Assembly: GCA_035430965.1 (NCBI GenBank)
Contig: DAOMHQ010000048.1
Coordinates: 1 to 26,718, forward strand
Length of the DNA: 26,718 nt
Direction of reading: 5' to 3'
From: JAKPRU01 sp029568995
GTDB taxonomy: Bacteria; Hinthialibacterota; Hinthialibacteria; Hinthialibacterales; JAKPRU01
Position numbers and translations under genes: made by a program. A model generated the notes under the pieces. That model did no database searches. It was not told the origin of the DNA and was given only the letters and a program-made list of their open reading frames with translations. Positions 1 to 8,900 of this stretch are shown here, piece by piece (position 1 is the first letter of the stretch; each line of letters starts with the position of its first letter).

Positions 1-2
1 TG

Positions 3-2315
3 CCCGGAGAGGGAGAGCAGGAGTTGGTTGCGGAGGCGGAGGGATATCAGACGGCCACAAAGCGTATTGATGTTTCGAATACCGATGAGACGACCATCGT
101 TCTGGAGTACCTGAGTTCCATTGAGGTGACTGTGTATGCCTCAGAGGACAAGAGAGATCCTGCCGTTGGTGCAGAGGTGTTCCTGTGGGTGGGGGCAAGG
201 CCGCAGCGACCTGTTCCCCCAACGGCCACTGTGAAAGTAGAACCTGGCTCAGTTGGTGGGAATCTTTACGATGCGGATCTCAAGATTGAGAAGGATGTCG
301 TAACGGTGGCAGATGCCGAAACAAAAAAGTGGGAAAGGGAACTCCCGCCAGATCCGGATGGTCGCTTAAAACTCAGTGCGAATGATATCATAATTGGTCT
401 GGGCGGCTGCATGTATCGATCCGGGGATCGCGCGCAATTCCAGCATAGACATAAAGAACCGATCCTTAAGGCGATTGCGGAGCCGAATTCTCCGCGCTTG
501 CGAGTGTGGGACACGATTGCGATGTGCGCCCTTGCGGCAAGCGACGCAGGCAATTCCAGCAAATCCGAAATCATGGAGTTCGAAGGCCGATTCGGCAGGG
601 CACATACATATCTTCGCTTGCCAAGGCCATCGGTGGAGCGGAAATTGGTCTCCATGGGGACGACTGATTCGCAGGGACGATGCCGTTTTGACGCGCTTGA
701 GCCTGGAATGTATTACGTTCAGGCACGCAAGGGAGACGAGCGGACCCTGATCGTCACGGTTCCCCCGGTGCGCGGTGGGGCCGAGCACCATCTTTGCGGG
801 GGAAGCAAGGTTACAGTTGAGGCCCGCGCGACCGGTGTGGATCTCCACTACTGGGATCTGTCCGGGATTCAAAAAGCCGATGTTTTGCTGCAAGCACAAC
901 CCGGCACAGATAATCCTGGACAGTACATGGGCCGAACGGATGATTACGGCAGGGTGTCCTTTCAGTCGATTCCATGGGGAACTTACAACCTCACTGTTGC
1001 ACCGCCCCCCGATTACCGCACCAGTCCTCAACAGAGGACTGCAACAATCGAGGACGCAGGGCATTACTTCCTCTTTTTCTTCGATCTCGGTGTTACGATC
1101 TCCGGGAAAGTCCTTCGCCAGGATACACAGGAACCCGTAGAAGGATTCGAACTGATTCTTACCACATCGACTCCTCGACATCAAACTGTTTACTATGATG
1201 CGCAACGCTCGGACAAGGAGGGACATATCGTTTTTCGAAATGTACTGCCTGGCTGGTATACGATTACTTGCATGGATGATAATTCAAATATCGAAATCGG
1301 GTATGCCGGAGGTTTTTTGAGCGCCTTTGTTCCGTCTCCTCAAGGTGGGGAACTCAAGGAAATGGGTGAGTTTGAGGTCGGTGATGAGGGCATTCACGGT
1401 TTTGTTTATTATGTCGCCCCAAGCCTGCAAACGCGGTTCAGCGGTCGTGTAACAAGAGAGGACGGCTCTCCGGCAAGTGGAGTATCCGTCTTCATCAAGG
1501 GACTGATGGGATACTGCACGACTGAAAGTCCAACCACTGATTCGGATGGGCAATTCGATTTCATCTTGATGCTGGGTGGAGACTGGGGGGATAGTATTGG
1601 GAAGATTCAAGCTCAAGAGGCGGACATCTCTCCGCCATATTTGGATTCAAATGGAATGCTCGTGCAGAATCCCGGGATTCTGCACGCCGAAGGTTTCTGT
1701 AAAGTACCTATGCATCCGGGAGAAACAGTAACGGGTATCACGATCGTTCTGAAACAACAACCACACAAGTCGATTGTAGGCACGATCCAGACGGAAGATG
1801 GAGAACCGCCCGGCGAGGTGAACATATATGCGGAGCAGGGCAGCTTCCGGATGCCCGGGAAAATGTCCGAGGACGGAACCTATCGAATCGAGGGAGTCAC
1901 ACCCGGAAAAGCGTGGCTGTCGTTCGAGCCAAAGTCTTATCAGATAAGCAGCGAGCGCTTTGGTTTCCGATATATCTCGGATTACTGCAGGGAATCCGTT
2001 CAGATCGAGATTACCCAGGAACAGGATACAGTCACAGTGGACGTCGTCCTGCACAAATCGGGTCATCTCGCGGGAATTGTTGTGGACGAGAACAAGAATC
2101 CTGCAGAGGGAGTAATGGTGCGCACGGTGCATCTCGGTTTTCCCCAGGTTGTGCGAACCGACGTAACCGGCCTGTTCTGGATTGGGTTCCTGCGGCAGGA
2201 CCAGGAATACACGTTGGAAGTGCTCAAAAACGAGGACTCCGAGCCGCTGGCCCGATTTGAGGGATTGAAGCCGACGATCGAGAATATCATCATCGGAATG
2301 AAGGGGGAGAATTGA
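3..2315 (+). CDS. Partial exported protein with repeated carboxypeptidase-regulatory-like (beta-sandwich) domains
   Basis: The reading frame is open to the left window edge, so the 5' end, including any signal peptide, is missing. A TTG at 24 is only the first start-like codon in the frame and I do not believe it is the true start. The visible 770 residues are a chain of about six units, each with the pattern 'G-x-V-x-x-(5-8)-P-x-x-G-V-x-V ... T-D-x-x-G-x-(F)-x-x-L-x-P-G-x-Y'. This is typical of CarboxypepD_reg-like / SdrD B-like domains. Counting from the TTG, unit ends are clear near residues 212-245, 300-335, 385-420, 500-520, 610-640 and 700-735. One unit carries a long insertion (see findings). 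Such proteins are usually extracellular or periplasmic scaffolds or adhesins, and no catalytic motif is seen. The next gene converges on it from the opposite strand, 74 bp away. Confidence 0.8.
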   Translation, partial: PGEGEQELVAEAEGYQTATKRIDVSNTDETTIVLEYLSSIEVTVYASEDKRDPAVGAEVFLWVGARPQRPVPPTATVKVEPGSVGGNLYDADLKIEKDVVTVADAETKKWERELPPDPDGRLKLSANDIIIGLGGCMYRSGDRAQFQHRHKEPILKAIAEPNSPRLRVWDTIAMCALAASDAGNSSKSEIMEFEGRFGRAHTYLRLPRPSVERKLVSMGTTDSQGRCRFDALEPGMYYVQARKGDERTLIVTVPPVRGGAEHHLCGGSKVTVEARATGVDLHYWDLSGIQKADVLLQAQPGTDNPGQYMGRTDDYGRVSFQSIPWGTYNLTVAPPPDYRTSPQQRTATIEDAGHYFLFFFDLGVTISGKVLRQDTQEPVEGFELILTTSTPRHQTVYYDAQRSDKEGHIVFRNVLPGWYTITCMDDNSNIEIGYAGGFLSAFVPSPQGGELKEMGEFEVGDEGIHGFVYYVAPSLQTRFSGRVTREDGSPASGVSVFIKGLMGYCTTESPTTDSDGQFDFILMLGGDWGDSIGKIQAQEADISPPYLDSNGMLVQNPGILHAEGFCKVPMHPGETVTGITIVLKQQPHKSIVGTIQTEDGEPPGEVNIYAEQGSFRMPGKMSEDGTYRIEGVTPGKAWLSFEPKSYQISSERFGFRYISDYCRESVQIEITQEQDTVTVDVVLHKSGHLAGIVVDENKNPAEGVMVRTVHLGFPQVVRTDVTGLFWIGFLRQDQEYTLEVLKNEDSEPLARFEGLKPTIENIIIGMKGEN

Positions 2316-2325
2316 AGGAAAGGCG

Positions 2326-2345
2326 GGAGTCGCGCTCGCGATGAC
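2326..2345. repeat. 20-bp dispersed repeat, copy 1
   Basis: GGAGTCGCGCTCGCGATGAC lies 10 bp after the stop of the upstream gene. It matches the segment at 12698-12717 at 18 of 20 positions, and its centre is a small palindrome (TCGCG-CT-CGCGA). Both copies are intergenic. I read it as a dispersed intergenic element; its function is unknown. Confidence 0.45.
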
Positions 2346-2389
2346 GTAACGGGGGGGGATGATGGAATGGGGATCACGGTCTGGTGAAT

Positions 2390-3361
2390 TCATTTCAACC
2401 AGGTCAATCGTTTCTGCCAATCCCGTAGATATGCCTCACGCCATCGGTTCACGGTCTTTGCGCCCGGGTAGTTACCTTCCTGTAATACCGAATCGGGACG
2501 ATCAGTCCACCAATGCCGCCGACCTTCTTTTTTCACAAAACTGCCACCCCAACTGGGTTGAGTGGGATCGTCCAAATTACCGGTCATCAACCAAGCAACA
2601 GAAGGAGTATCACCCATTTTGATCTGCCTGTTCTTCAGGGGATAGAAGGTGTTCCCCAATGCCCCATGTCCCTGAATATGCTCGGCGACAAAAGATTCAT
2701 TTCCCAAATCCCCCGTCTGATTTCCTCCCACATACCAGCCTCGAAAAGTGGTTTCACATTGGATCATCCATGTATCGGGATGATGCTCATCGATGTAATC
2801 AAACGAATGCGGATCACTACGCCGATTCCAACTTGAGATAAAATAGACCCGGATTCGATTCTTGATACCGGGATCGTCATGTAGCGCCTGTGCCACATCG
2901 GTAATCGATCCCCACACCAGAACATACAACGGACGAGAATCATCCTTATGTGCCTGTTGAATGATCCATTCGGAACCTTCCGTCGGTTGATCGTATCCTG
3001 CTGCCGGTGCGGGATCCATTGCGCCTTGCTTGCTGATTTCACGCAAGACATCCGGCGGCGGGAACTTTTCAGAGACATTCTTTAATTTCGGATAATCTTC
3101 TTCATACGCATCGATCACTTTCAGAATATCCGCCTTCCGCCCGGCTTTGGTCGGTGAGGAGATCAATCCCTCAATATCAAACAAATCGGCATACATGAGG
3201 AAATGAATCATTGATTGAATATCATCCTCATCACTCCCGCCGATATCGGTTGAAACAATCACTCTTTCGCCACGGTTGAATGCCAATGCCTCACCAACAG
3301 CCGATGAACTGCCGATCACAACGACTAGAAACGAAATTGTAAATATGCGTCTACTCATCAT
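2390..3361 (-). CDS. Exported DUF1593 / Sde182-type nucleoside-hydrolase-like protein
   Basis: A protein of about 323 residues with an N-terminal Sec signal (basic MMSRR, then a hydrophobic run ending near an AVGEALA cleavage-like site). The mature part begins with VIVSTDIGGSDEDDIQSM, matching the Asp-rich calcium/ribose-binding signature of nucleoside hydrolase-like folds (D-x-G-x-D-x-D-D). Later blocks (SSPTKAGRKADI, VLVWGSITDVAQAL, TFYPLKNRQIKMGDTPS, PSWGGSFVK) fit PF07632 (DUF1593, cellulose-binding Sde182 nucleoside-hydrolase-like). The family is linked to polysaccharide-degrading bacteria and its substrate is unsettled. Many members are longer, with a C-terminal Ig-like domain that is absent here. 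The frame also allows a GTG at 3379; I prefer the ATG pair at 3361/3358, which puts the signal peptide at the N-terminus. It lies 77 bp downstream of, and codirectional with, the FG-GAP gene, so the two may be cotranscribed. Confidence 0.8.
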   Translation of the reverse strand: MMSRRIFTISFLVVVIGSSSAVGEALAFNRGERVIVSTDIGGSDEDDIQSMIHFLMYADLFDIEGLISSPTKAGRKADILKVIDAYEEDYPKLKNVSEKFPPPDVLREISKQGAMDPAPAAGYDQPTEGSEWIIQQAHKDDSRPLYVLVWGSITDVAQALHDDPGIKNRIRVYFISSWNRRSDPHSFDYIDEHHPDTWMIQCETTFRGWYVGGNQTGDLGNESFVAEHIQGHGALGNTFYPLKNRQIKMGDTPSVAWLMTGNLDDPTQPSWGGSFVKKEGRRHWWTDRPDSVLQEGNYPGAKTVNRWREAYLRDWQKRLTWLK

Positions 3362-3438
3362 TTTCCATACGCAATTCACGGGTTTTTTACCTGCTTATTC
3401 CAGTTCCAATCCCCCGAAAACGCACAATCCCCCACCCG

Positions 3439-4626
3439 CTATTTCTTCATCTGATTGACATACAACTTAAGGTTATTCGTGGAGCCGCCGATGCAGGCAA
3501 TGTCCTGGTCCCCGTCTCCGTCAAAGTCAAAGAACACACAGCTATTCGCGGCGATTCCGCCTTCGTCTAACGGCGTTCGGACCCACTCGGTTCCCTGAGG
3601 ATTTGCGGATTCATACAGGAACAGGCTGGTTCCCTCGCCGCGATATCCGGCTGCAATTTCATCGTCGCCGTCATTGTCCAGATCGCCACAAGCCAGCGCG
3701 TGGCCGGTTTTGAGGGTCTCGTCCAGAACTACACGTTGCCAGGTATCACCGGATTTCGGGGGAAGATAAACCACAAGTTGATGCCCGTGGCGAGGCTCAA
3801 TGGCTGCCAGGAACGGCTTGTTCTTTCCAAGGAAACCCCGGCGGACTTCACTGGAACCCTGATCGCCATTGTCGGATCGAAATCCCTGGTTGAGAACATG
3901 GCGCTGCAAGCCGGATTCTTTATTGAGGAATAGCGTAATTCCTTCATGGCTTGCAGTGAGGAAATCGTCTCGATCATCATTATCCCAATCGAGAACAGTC
4001 AGGCCGTGGTCCAACCGAAGGGAATCATCTACCAGTCGTTCCTGCCATGAGGGAGCAGACAGGTCGTTCGGAATCGTAAAGGCTTCCAGGCGTATCGGGG
4101 TGGCGATGTATAGCGGTTTCTGCGAGCCGGGGCCGAGAATGGGGGCCGAAAGAAGTTCCGGTTTCTTATCCCCATCCAGATCGATCCAGCGTATCCGGTG
4201 CAGGGTCGGTTCGGACCCAATCGGATGTACAGGCCAGGGTTCATCCCATTTTCCGGTGTTCTCCAGCCAGCTTACCGCGCCTTTCGGAGTGTCATCGGTG
4301 TACTGAAAGTCATGCGCCACCGCGATGTCGAGATCGCCATCCCCGTCGATGTCCTGTACCTGGGCATCAATTGGAGACTGAACGGTCTCCGGTGTGATAC
4401 GGAACTTCTGCCAGTTCGGATTCTTGTACCAGGCGACATATCCTGGACCGGATTCCGCCAGACCCACAATGTCCTGTTTCCCGTCCCCGTCGATATCGGC
4501 CAGGGTCAGGTTATAGCCGAGTTTGATATCCGAGTCGATCACAACGGTTTCGAATGGTGGCAGAGCGAACACCGTGACCACCATGGAACATGCAAAGAGG
4601 GCGATCAATAGGGAATGGAGACGCAT
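3439..4626 (-). CDS. Exported FG-GAP/VCBS repeat (beta-propeller) protein
   Basis: 395 residues starting at an ATG preceded by AAAGG nine bases upstream. Residues 1-21 are a Sec signal peptide (MRLHSLLIALFACSMVVTVFA). The rest contains six regularly spaced calcium-binding D-x-D-x-D-G loops: DIDGDGKQD (44-52), DIDGDGDLD (92-100), DLDGDKKPE (149-157), DWDNDDRDD (213-221), DLDNDGDDE (315-323) and DFDGDGDQD (367-375). These are the hallmarks of FG-GAP/VCBS blades, and the count suits a six- or seven-bladed propeller with no other domain attached. Such proteins bind calcium and usually serve as extracellular binding or lectin-like modules; no enzymatic residues are evident. It lies upstream of the DUF1593 gene on the same strand, which suggests a small operon of secreted proteins. 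Confidence 0.88.
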   Translation of the reverse strand: MRLHSLLIALFACSMVVTVFALPPFETVVIDSDIKLGYNLTLADIDGDGKQDIVGLAESGPGYVAWYKNPNWQKFRITPETVQSPIDAQVQDIDGDGDLDIAVAHDFQYTDDTPKGAVSWLENTGKWDEPWPVHPIGSEPTLHRIRWIDLDGDKKPELLSAPILGPGSQKPLYIATPIRLEAFTIPNDLSAPSWQERLVDDSLRLDHGLTVLDWDNDDRDDFLTASHEGITLFLNKESGLQRHVLNQGFRSDNGDQGSSEVRRGFLGKNKPFLAAIEPRHGHQLVVYLPPKSGDTWQRVVLDETLKTGHALACGDLDNDGDDEIAAGYRGEGTSLFLYESANPQGTEWVRTPLDEGGIAANSCVFFDFDGDGDQDIACIGGSTNNLKLYVNQMKK

Positions 4627-4710
4627 GGGTGAATACCTTTCGTTCAGGATTGAAGTTCATAATGACGTAATTTGCAGTTGTGATGAAGTGCAGAAGAACC
4701 CCCACCCCAC

Positions 4711-4732
4711 CCCTCCCCGTGAACGGGGAGGG
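4711..4732. repeat. GC-rich palindrome of the CACCCCAxCCCTCxCC family, copy 1
   Basis: CCCTCCCCGT-GA-ACGGGGAGGG is a perfect 10-bp inverted repeat, preceded by a C-rich lead (ACCCCCACCCCA). It lies between the FG-GAP gene start and the mnmA stop. Similar lead-plus-hairpin elements occur at 9030-9064 and 12620-12655. No T-run follows on either strand, so an intrinsic terminator role is not supported. Confidence 0.65.
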
Positions 4733-4743
4733 AGTCTGGCTCC

Positions 4744-4778
4744 CGCAATCCGCAATCCGCAATCCGCAATCCGCAATC
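4744..4778. repeat. Five tandem heptamers (CGCAATC) abutting the mnmA stop codon
   Basis: Five exact head-to-tail copies of CGCAATC (GATTGCG on the minus strand) occupy 35 bp. The last copy overlaps two bases of the mnmA stop codon (TGA, complement of 4777-4779). Perfect 7-bp periodicity with no variation suggests slippage-prone or recently expanded sequence. Confidence 0.85.
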
Positions 4779-5802
4779 AGGCGAGATCCCAGCGGTCGAT
4801 TATGCCACCTGCGAGAATGATGTCTCCATCATAAAGGACAAGCGCCTGGCCGGGTGCGACGCCCCACTGCGGTTCCGTGAATTCCACGGCAAACGTCTCT
4901 TTGGTTGCCCGGATAACCGTACAGGGAGCGGCGGTGTGGCGAGACCGGATTTTGGCTTGTCCGCACGTTCCCTCTGTAACAGGAGCGTAGAAGTTTGCCT
5001 CAATCGCATAAACTCTCCGCGCAAGCAGTTCCTCATGCCTGCCGACAAGCACCTGATTCTTCTCCGCATCCAGTGCCCGAACATAATACGGCCCCCCAGC
5101 CAATCCCAATCCTTTCCGCTGGCCCACAGTGTAATGCACAATTCCCCGGTGACAGCCCAGCACCGTGCCCGAACAGTCCACGATATTCCCCGCTCGCCCC
5201 TCCAATCGCCCTTCCAGGAAAGCATGAACATCTCCACCCGGCGTGAAGCAGATCTCCTGGCTTTCCTCACTATCGGCGACAGGAAGGTTGTGTTCCCGCG
5301 CGATCTCTCGGACCTGTTCCTTTGTCAATTCGCCGTTGGGGAACAGGATGTTCTCCAACATTGCCGCCGGAACTCCTGCAAGGAAATAGCTCTGGTCTTT
5401 CGATGAGTCCAGTCCCTTGGCGATTCGCATCCCACGGTCTGTCGGGAGAATGCGCGCGTAATGGCCGGTGGCGATCCATTCGGCTCCCATTTCCCGGGCG
5501 ATTTCGAAGCACTTGCCGAATTTCAGCCTGGGATTGCAGCGAAAGCAGGGATTGGGGGTTCGCCCGGCACGATACGCCTCCAGGAACGGCTCGATCACCG
5601 CTTCCTGAAAGAAGTCCGAAAGTGCAAGCGCATGGTGTTCCAGCCCAAGAATCCGGGCCATGGATTGCGCTCTCTCTACCGGGCAGTTCGATTGATCAAT
5701 CTCGATGGTCAAACCAAGGACCTCATAGCCTCGGTCTCTCAACAGCAGTGCCGCCACGCTGCTGTCTACGCCTCCGCTCATTAACACCGCCGTTTTTCTC
5801 AT
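4777..5802 (-). CDS. mnmA: tRNA-specific 2-thiouridylase MnmA
   Basis: A 341-residue cytoplasmic enzyme that installs the 2-thio group on U34 of tRNA-Lys, -Glu and -Gln using ATP and sulfur from a relay. The PP-loop SGGVDS is at residues 9-14. The catalytic region TPNPCFRCN (82-90) and the second conserved cysteine in SQEICF (181-186) are present, as are ATGHYARI (111-118) and DQSYFL (136-141). E. coli MnmA has Asp99-x-x-Cys102 plus Cys199; here the Asp position is Cys86, giving a Cys86-x-x-Cys89 plus Cys185 set. I chose ATG at 5802 because a GGAG lies 6 bases upstream and the protein then begins directly at the PP-loop domain. The longer frame to 5877 would only translate a dispersed repeat (GTGILPV-type peptide). 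The gene is divergent from the GH2 gene, with 127 bp between the starts. Confidence 0.96.
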   Translation of the reverse strand: MRKTAVLMSGGVDSSVAALLLRDRGYEVLGLTIEIDQSNCPVERAQSMARILGLEHHALALSDFFQEAVIEPFLEAYRAGRTPNPCFRCNPRLKFGKCFEIAREMGAEWIATGHYARILPTDRGMRIAKGLDSSKDQSYFLAGVPAAMLENILFPNGELTKEQVREIAREHNLPVADSEESQEICFTPGGDVHAFLEGRLEGRAGNIVDCSGTVLGCHRGIVHYTVGQRKGLGLAGGPYYVRALDAEKNQVLVGRHEELLARRVYAIEANFYAPVTEGTCGQAKIRSRHTAAPCTVIRATKETFAVEFTEPQWGVAPGQALVLYDGDIILAGGIIDRWDLA

Positions 5803-5811
5803 GATCTTCTC

Positions 5812-5830
5812 CACCGGCAAGATGCCGGTG
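5812..5830. repeat. GTGILPV/GKMPVPP-type dispersed hairpin touching the mnmA Shine-Dalgarno
   Basis: CACCGGCA-AGA-TGCCGGTG is a perfect 8-bp inverted repeat with a 3-nt loop. With its flanks it reads GTGGCACCGGCATCTTGCCG on the minus strand, which translates as the spurious peptide GTGILPV, and as GKMPVPP on the plus strand. I recall both peptides as frequent over-predicted N-termini in planctomycete-like and other uncultured genomes. The last stem base is the first G of the mnmA GGAG ribosome binding site. Confidence 0.65.
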
Positions 5831-5929
5831 CCACCCGGTTCCCATTTGCTTGCTTCTCTTGATTCCGGCCCCGTCAACCGCCACCATTGCCGAACGGTTT
5901 GTATACGACTGGAGGTCCGAGGTCCTGTT

Positions 5930-8900
5930 ATGAACCTTCAACGGATAATCATACAAGTTCTTCGGCTGGTTTCACCGATGGTCCTGTTGTCTCTTTGTGT
6001 GAGCGCGGTGCCGATATCGAATCAGTCGAATAGTTTTCTTTCCCTGGACGGAGCCTGGAAATTGCGTGTTGTCGATAACAGGGGCTTTGCCGATTTCGCC
6101 GGTTTCACAGCGTCGGAGTATGACGACTCCGACTGGCCCGAAGTGCCGGTTCCCGGGAATTGGGAGATGTATGGTTTTGAGGAACCGGAGTTCGGTTCGC
6201 GCTCCAATCTCATGGGATTATATCGACGCAAGTTCTTTCTTCCGGCGGAATGGAAAGACAGCGTGGTGTATATCCGGTTTGAGGGAGTTTCATTTGGGTC
6301 CACGGTATGGATCAACGGTCGGGAAGTGGGATCGAACTGGAGCGGATTTACTCCGTTTGAAGTTCAGGTCGCCCAGATTCTGGAGTATGGAGCCGAGAAT
6401 ACCCTGGCTGTGCGTGTGGTGAAAGCGCCGGAGATTTGTTCGCTTGATTGTTTCGATACCTGGAGCCTTTCGGGCATTTATCGTCCGGTTACGCTGATTC
6501 GAAAACCGCAGTCTTTTATTCAGGACCTGTTTGTTCGGGCGGATTACAATCCCAAGGATCAGTCCGGTCGGTTGCGGGTTCAGATGGCCCTGGATTCCTT
6601 TCCTCCATCTCACACGCGAACGGAGACGGTAACCGGGGAGATCCGCCTGACCGGTCCGCAGGGAACCGAGTTGCTACGACGAGAGAAGACGGTGCAGGTT
6701 TCCGGCCAGGAGATTCCTTCTCCGCACCTGGAGTGGGATGAGTCGATCCCGAATGTTCAGCCGTGGTCGGCGGAGTTGCCGGTTCTTGCCACACTGACAG
6801 TCTCGCTGCAGTTTGAGAAAAGGCTGGGCGAGCAAGTGACCAGACGGGTGGGATTTCGGTCGGTGCAGATCCAGGGTGGTGTTTTTACGTTAAACGGCGT
6901 TCCGATCAAATTGAAAGGCGTGTGCTGGGACGAACTCGATCCTGCTGCCGGTGCCGCATTCAATCAAGCACTCTGGCGGAAAGACATTCAACTGATGAAG
7001 GCGGCGAATATCAATGCGGTTCGAACGCTGTTTCATCCACCGGACGAGCGATTCATCGAGCTGTGCGATGAGCTGGGTTTGTATGTCATCGAGGAGGTTC
7101 CGTTCGATTTTGCCGAGCATCTTCTTTGGGATACCCGATATTTGCCGTATTTCCTGATCCGTGGTCGGGCGGTTGTCACACGCGATCGGAGCCATCCGTC
7201 CATTCTCGCCTGGAGTATCGGGAATGAGAATCCGTATACCGGGATGACGCGCGAGATTATCAGCCTGGTGAAAGCGATGGATCCGAGCCGTCCTGTGCTG
7301 TGTCCTCAGCGGGATGAAGAGAACCTTCCATCGGAAGTGGATATTCTGGCTCCTCATTTTCCGACCGGGGATGATCTGGCGAAGCTCTGTCAGCCTCCCC
7401 AGGGGTCGGTTTCCCGCCCGGTCATCATGGCCGCATTTTCCCACGCACTGGGGAATGGGTGCGGCGGGTTGCAGGATGTCTGGGAAAAAGTTCGTCAATA
7501 CGAGAAGTGCGCCGGTGGCATGATCTGGCTCTGGTCGGACCGTGGGATTCGCCGGAAAGTTGAAGGAAGGGAGGTATGGAATGCAAAGGCCGATCCGCTG
7601 ATTCAGTCCGGGACGGCCACCGATATCCAGGCCGACTATTGGGTGGATGAGAACACCGTTGTGGATGCGCAGGGGATCAAGGGAACCGATGGCATTGTTT
7701 CTTCCGATCGTATTCCGCAGCCGGAATATTACGAAACCAAGGCGATCTACTGCCCGGTACGGATTCAGGAGACAATTCTTCCGTCCCAGTCGGGCAAGAA
7801 AAAAATCACTTTGAATATTGAGAATCGGTATGATTTCACAGATTTGAGCCGAATTCTTGTGACTTGGTTTTTATTCGACGGACGAAAACAGCTGCGAAGC
7901 GGCGTCATACCGGTTGAATGTCCGCCGCATCACACTCGAAGCGTCTCGGTTCCCGCACAAGTCCCCAAGGAATTCGCACACCCGGAAGATGCCTGCCTGC
8001 TGGTGACATTTACCGACTGGAGAGGAATCGAGGTCAGTCGCAGCCGAGTCGATCTGGAAATCAGGGAACCGAACCAGATTCCACCTGACTATCGAAAAGA
8101 ATCCGTCGAAATTGCTGCCGGACCGATCACCAGTGTGTCAGCGGGTCCGCTTGGGCTTGCCATGAACGGCGACACCGGCGAGTTGATTTCGGTTACTTCA
8201 CACGGCAAGGAGGTGCTGTACGGTCCCCTGTTACCGAATGTTTTTCGTGGTCGGAGTTTTTCCGAACAGGTTTGGGACAAGGAAAACGCCCTGTTCGGTG
8301 GTGCGCGCCTGGTGAACCTGGAACTTCAGAAGGATCGATCCCAGGTCAGACGGAGCGGAAAGACACTCATTGCCAGGCATTCTTACCGCTCGACGGTGGA
8401 TTCCAGTGCCGGATTCGACCTGGAGCTTACCTATTCATTCCCCGACCAAGCCGCTGTGGAGATTGCCTATCGCCTGGAGGCCGTCGGATTGGATTGTGAA
8501 CTTCCCGAATACGGACTGCGGTTCGAGGTTCCCAAGTCCCTGAGCCGTTTCTGCTGGCAGGGATACGGACCGAATTGCTGGTACCCGGATCGTCATATCG
8601 CTGCGTTGAAAGGATACTTCTCGTTCTGGACCGGCGAGCCGTTCTGCGCGGGCAACAAGGGAAATGTGCAGTGGGCATCCTGGAATGACGAGGACGGCTA
8701 TGGAGTGGGCATCGTTCCGTCGAAACCGGCTCATGTGCAGTGCAAGCCGAACGGTGAGCATGTTGAGGTCCGGTGGAACCGTCTGATTTCCGGACTGGGA
8801 ACCAAGTACCATCGTCCGTCGGCGGAGGATCGTATCTCCCTGTCGCAAACCCGGAGAATTGAAGGCAAGATCACCATACGGGGGATCGGTCCACAGGATG

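Noticed and set aside
366..1226. 286-codon minus-strand open frame, and another at 1647-2420
   Set aside because: Both are antisense to the regulatory-domain protein, whose repeated motifs prove the plus-strand frame.
4744..4778. CRISPR-like array
   Set aside because: The units are 7 bp with no spacers; this is a simple tandem repeat.
5803..5929. N-terminal extensions of mnmA and GH2 into their shared upstream region
   Set aside because: Both extensions mainly translate the dispersed palindrome; each gene has a well-placed ribosome binding site at the shorter start.
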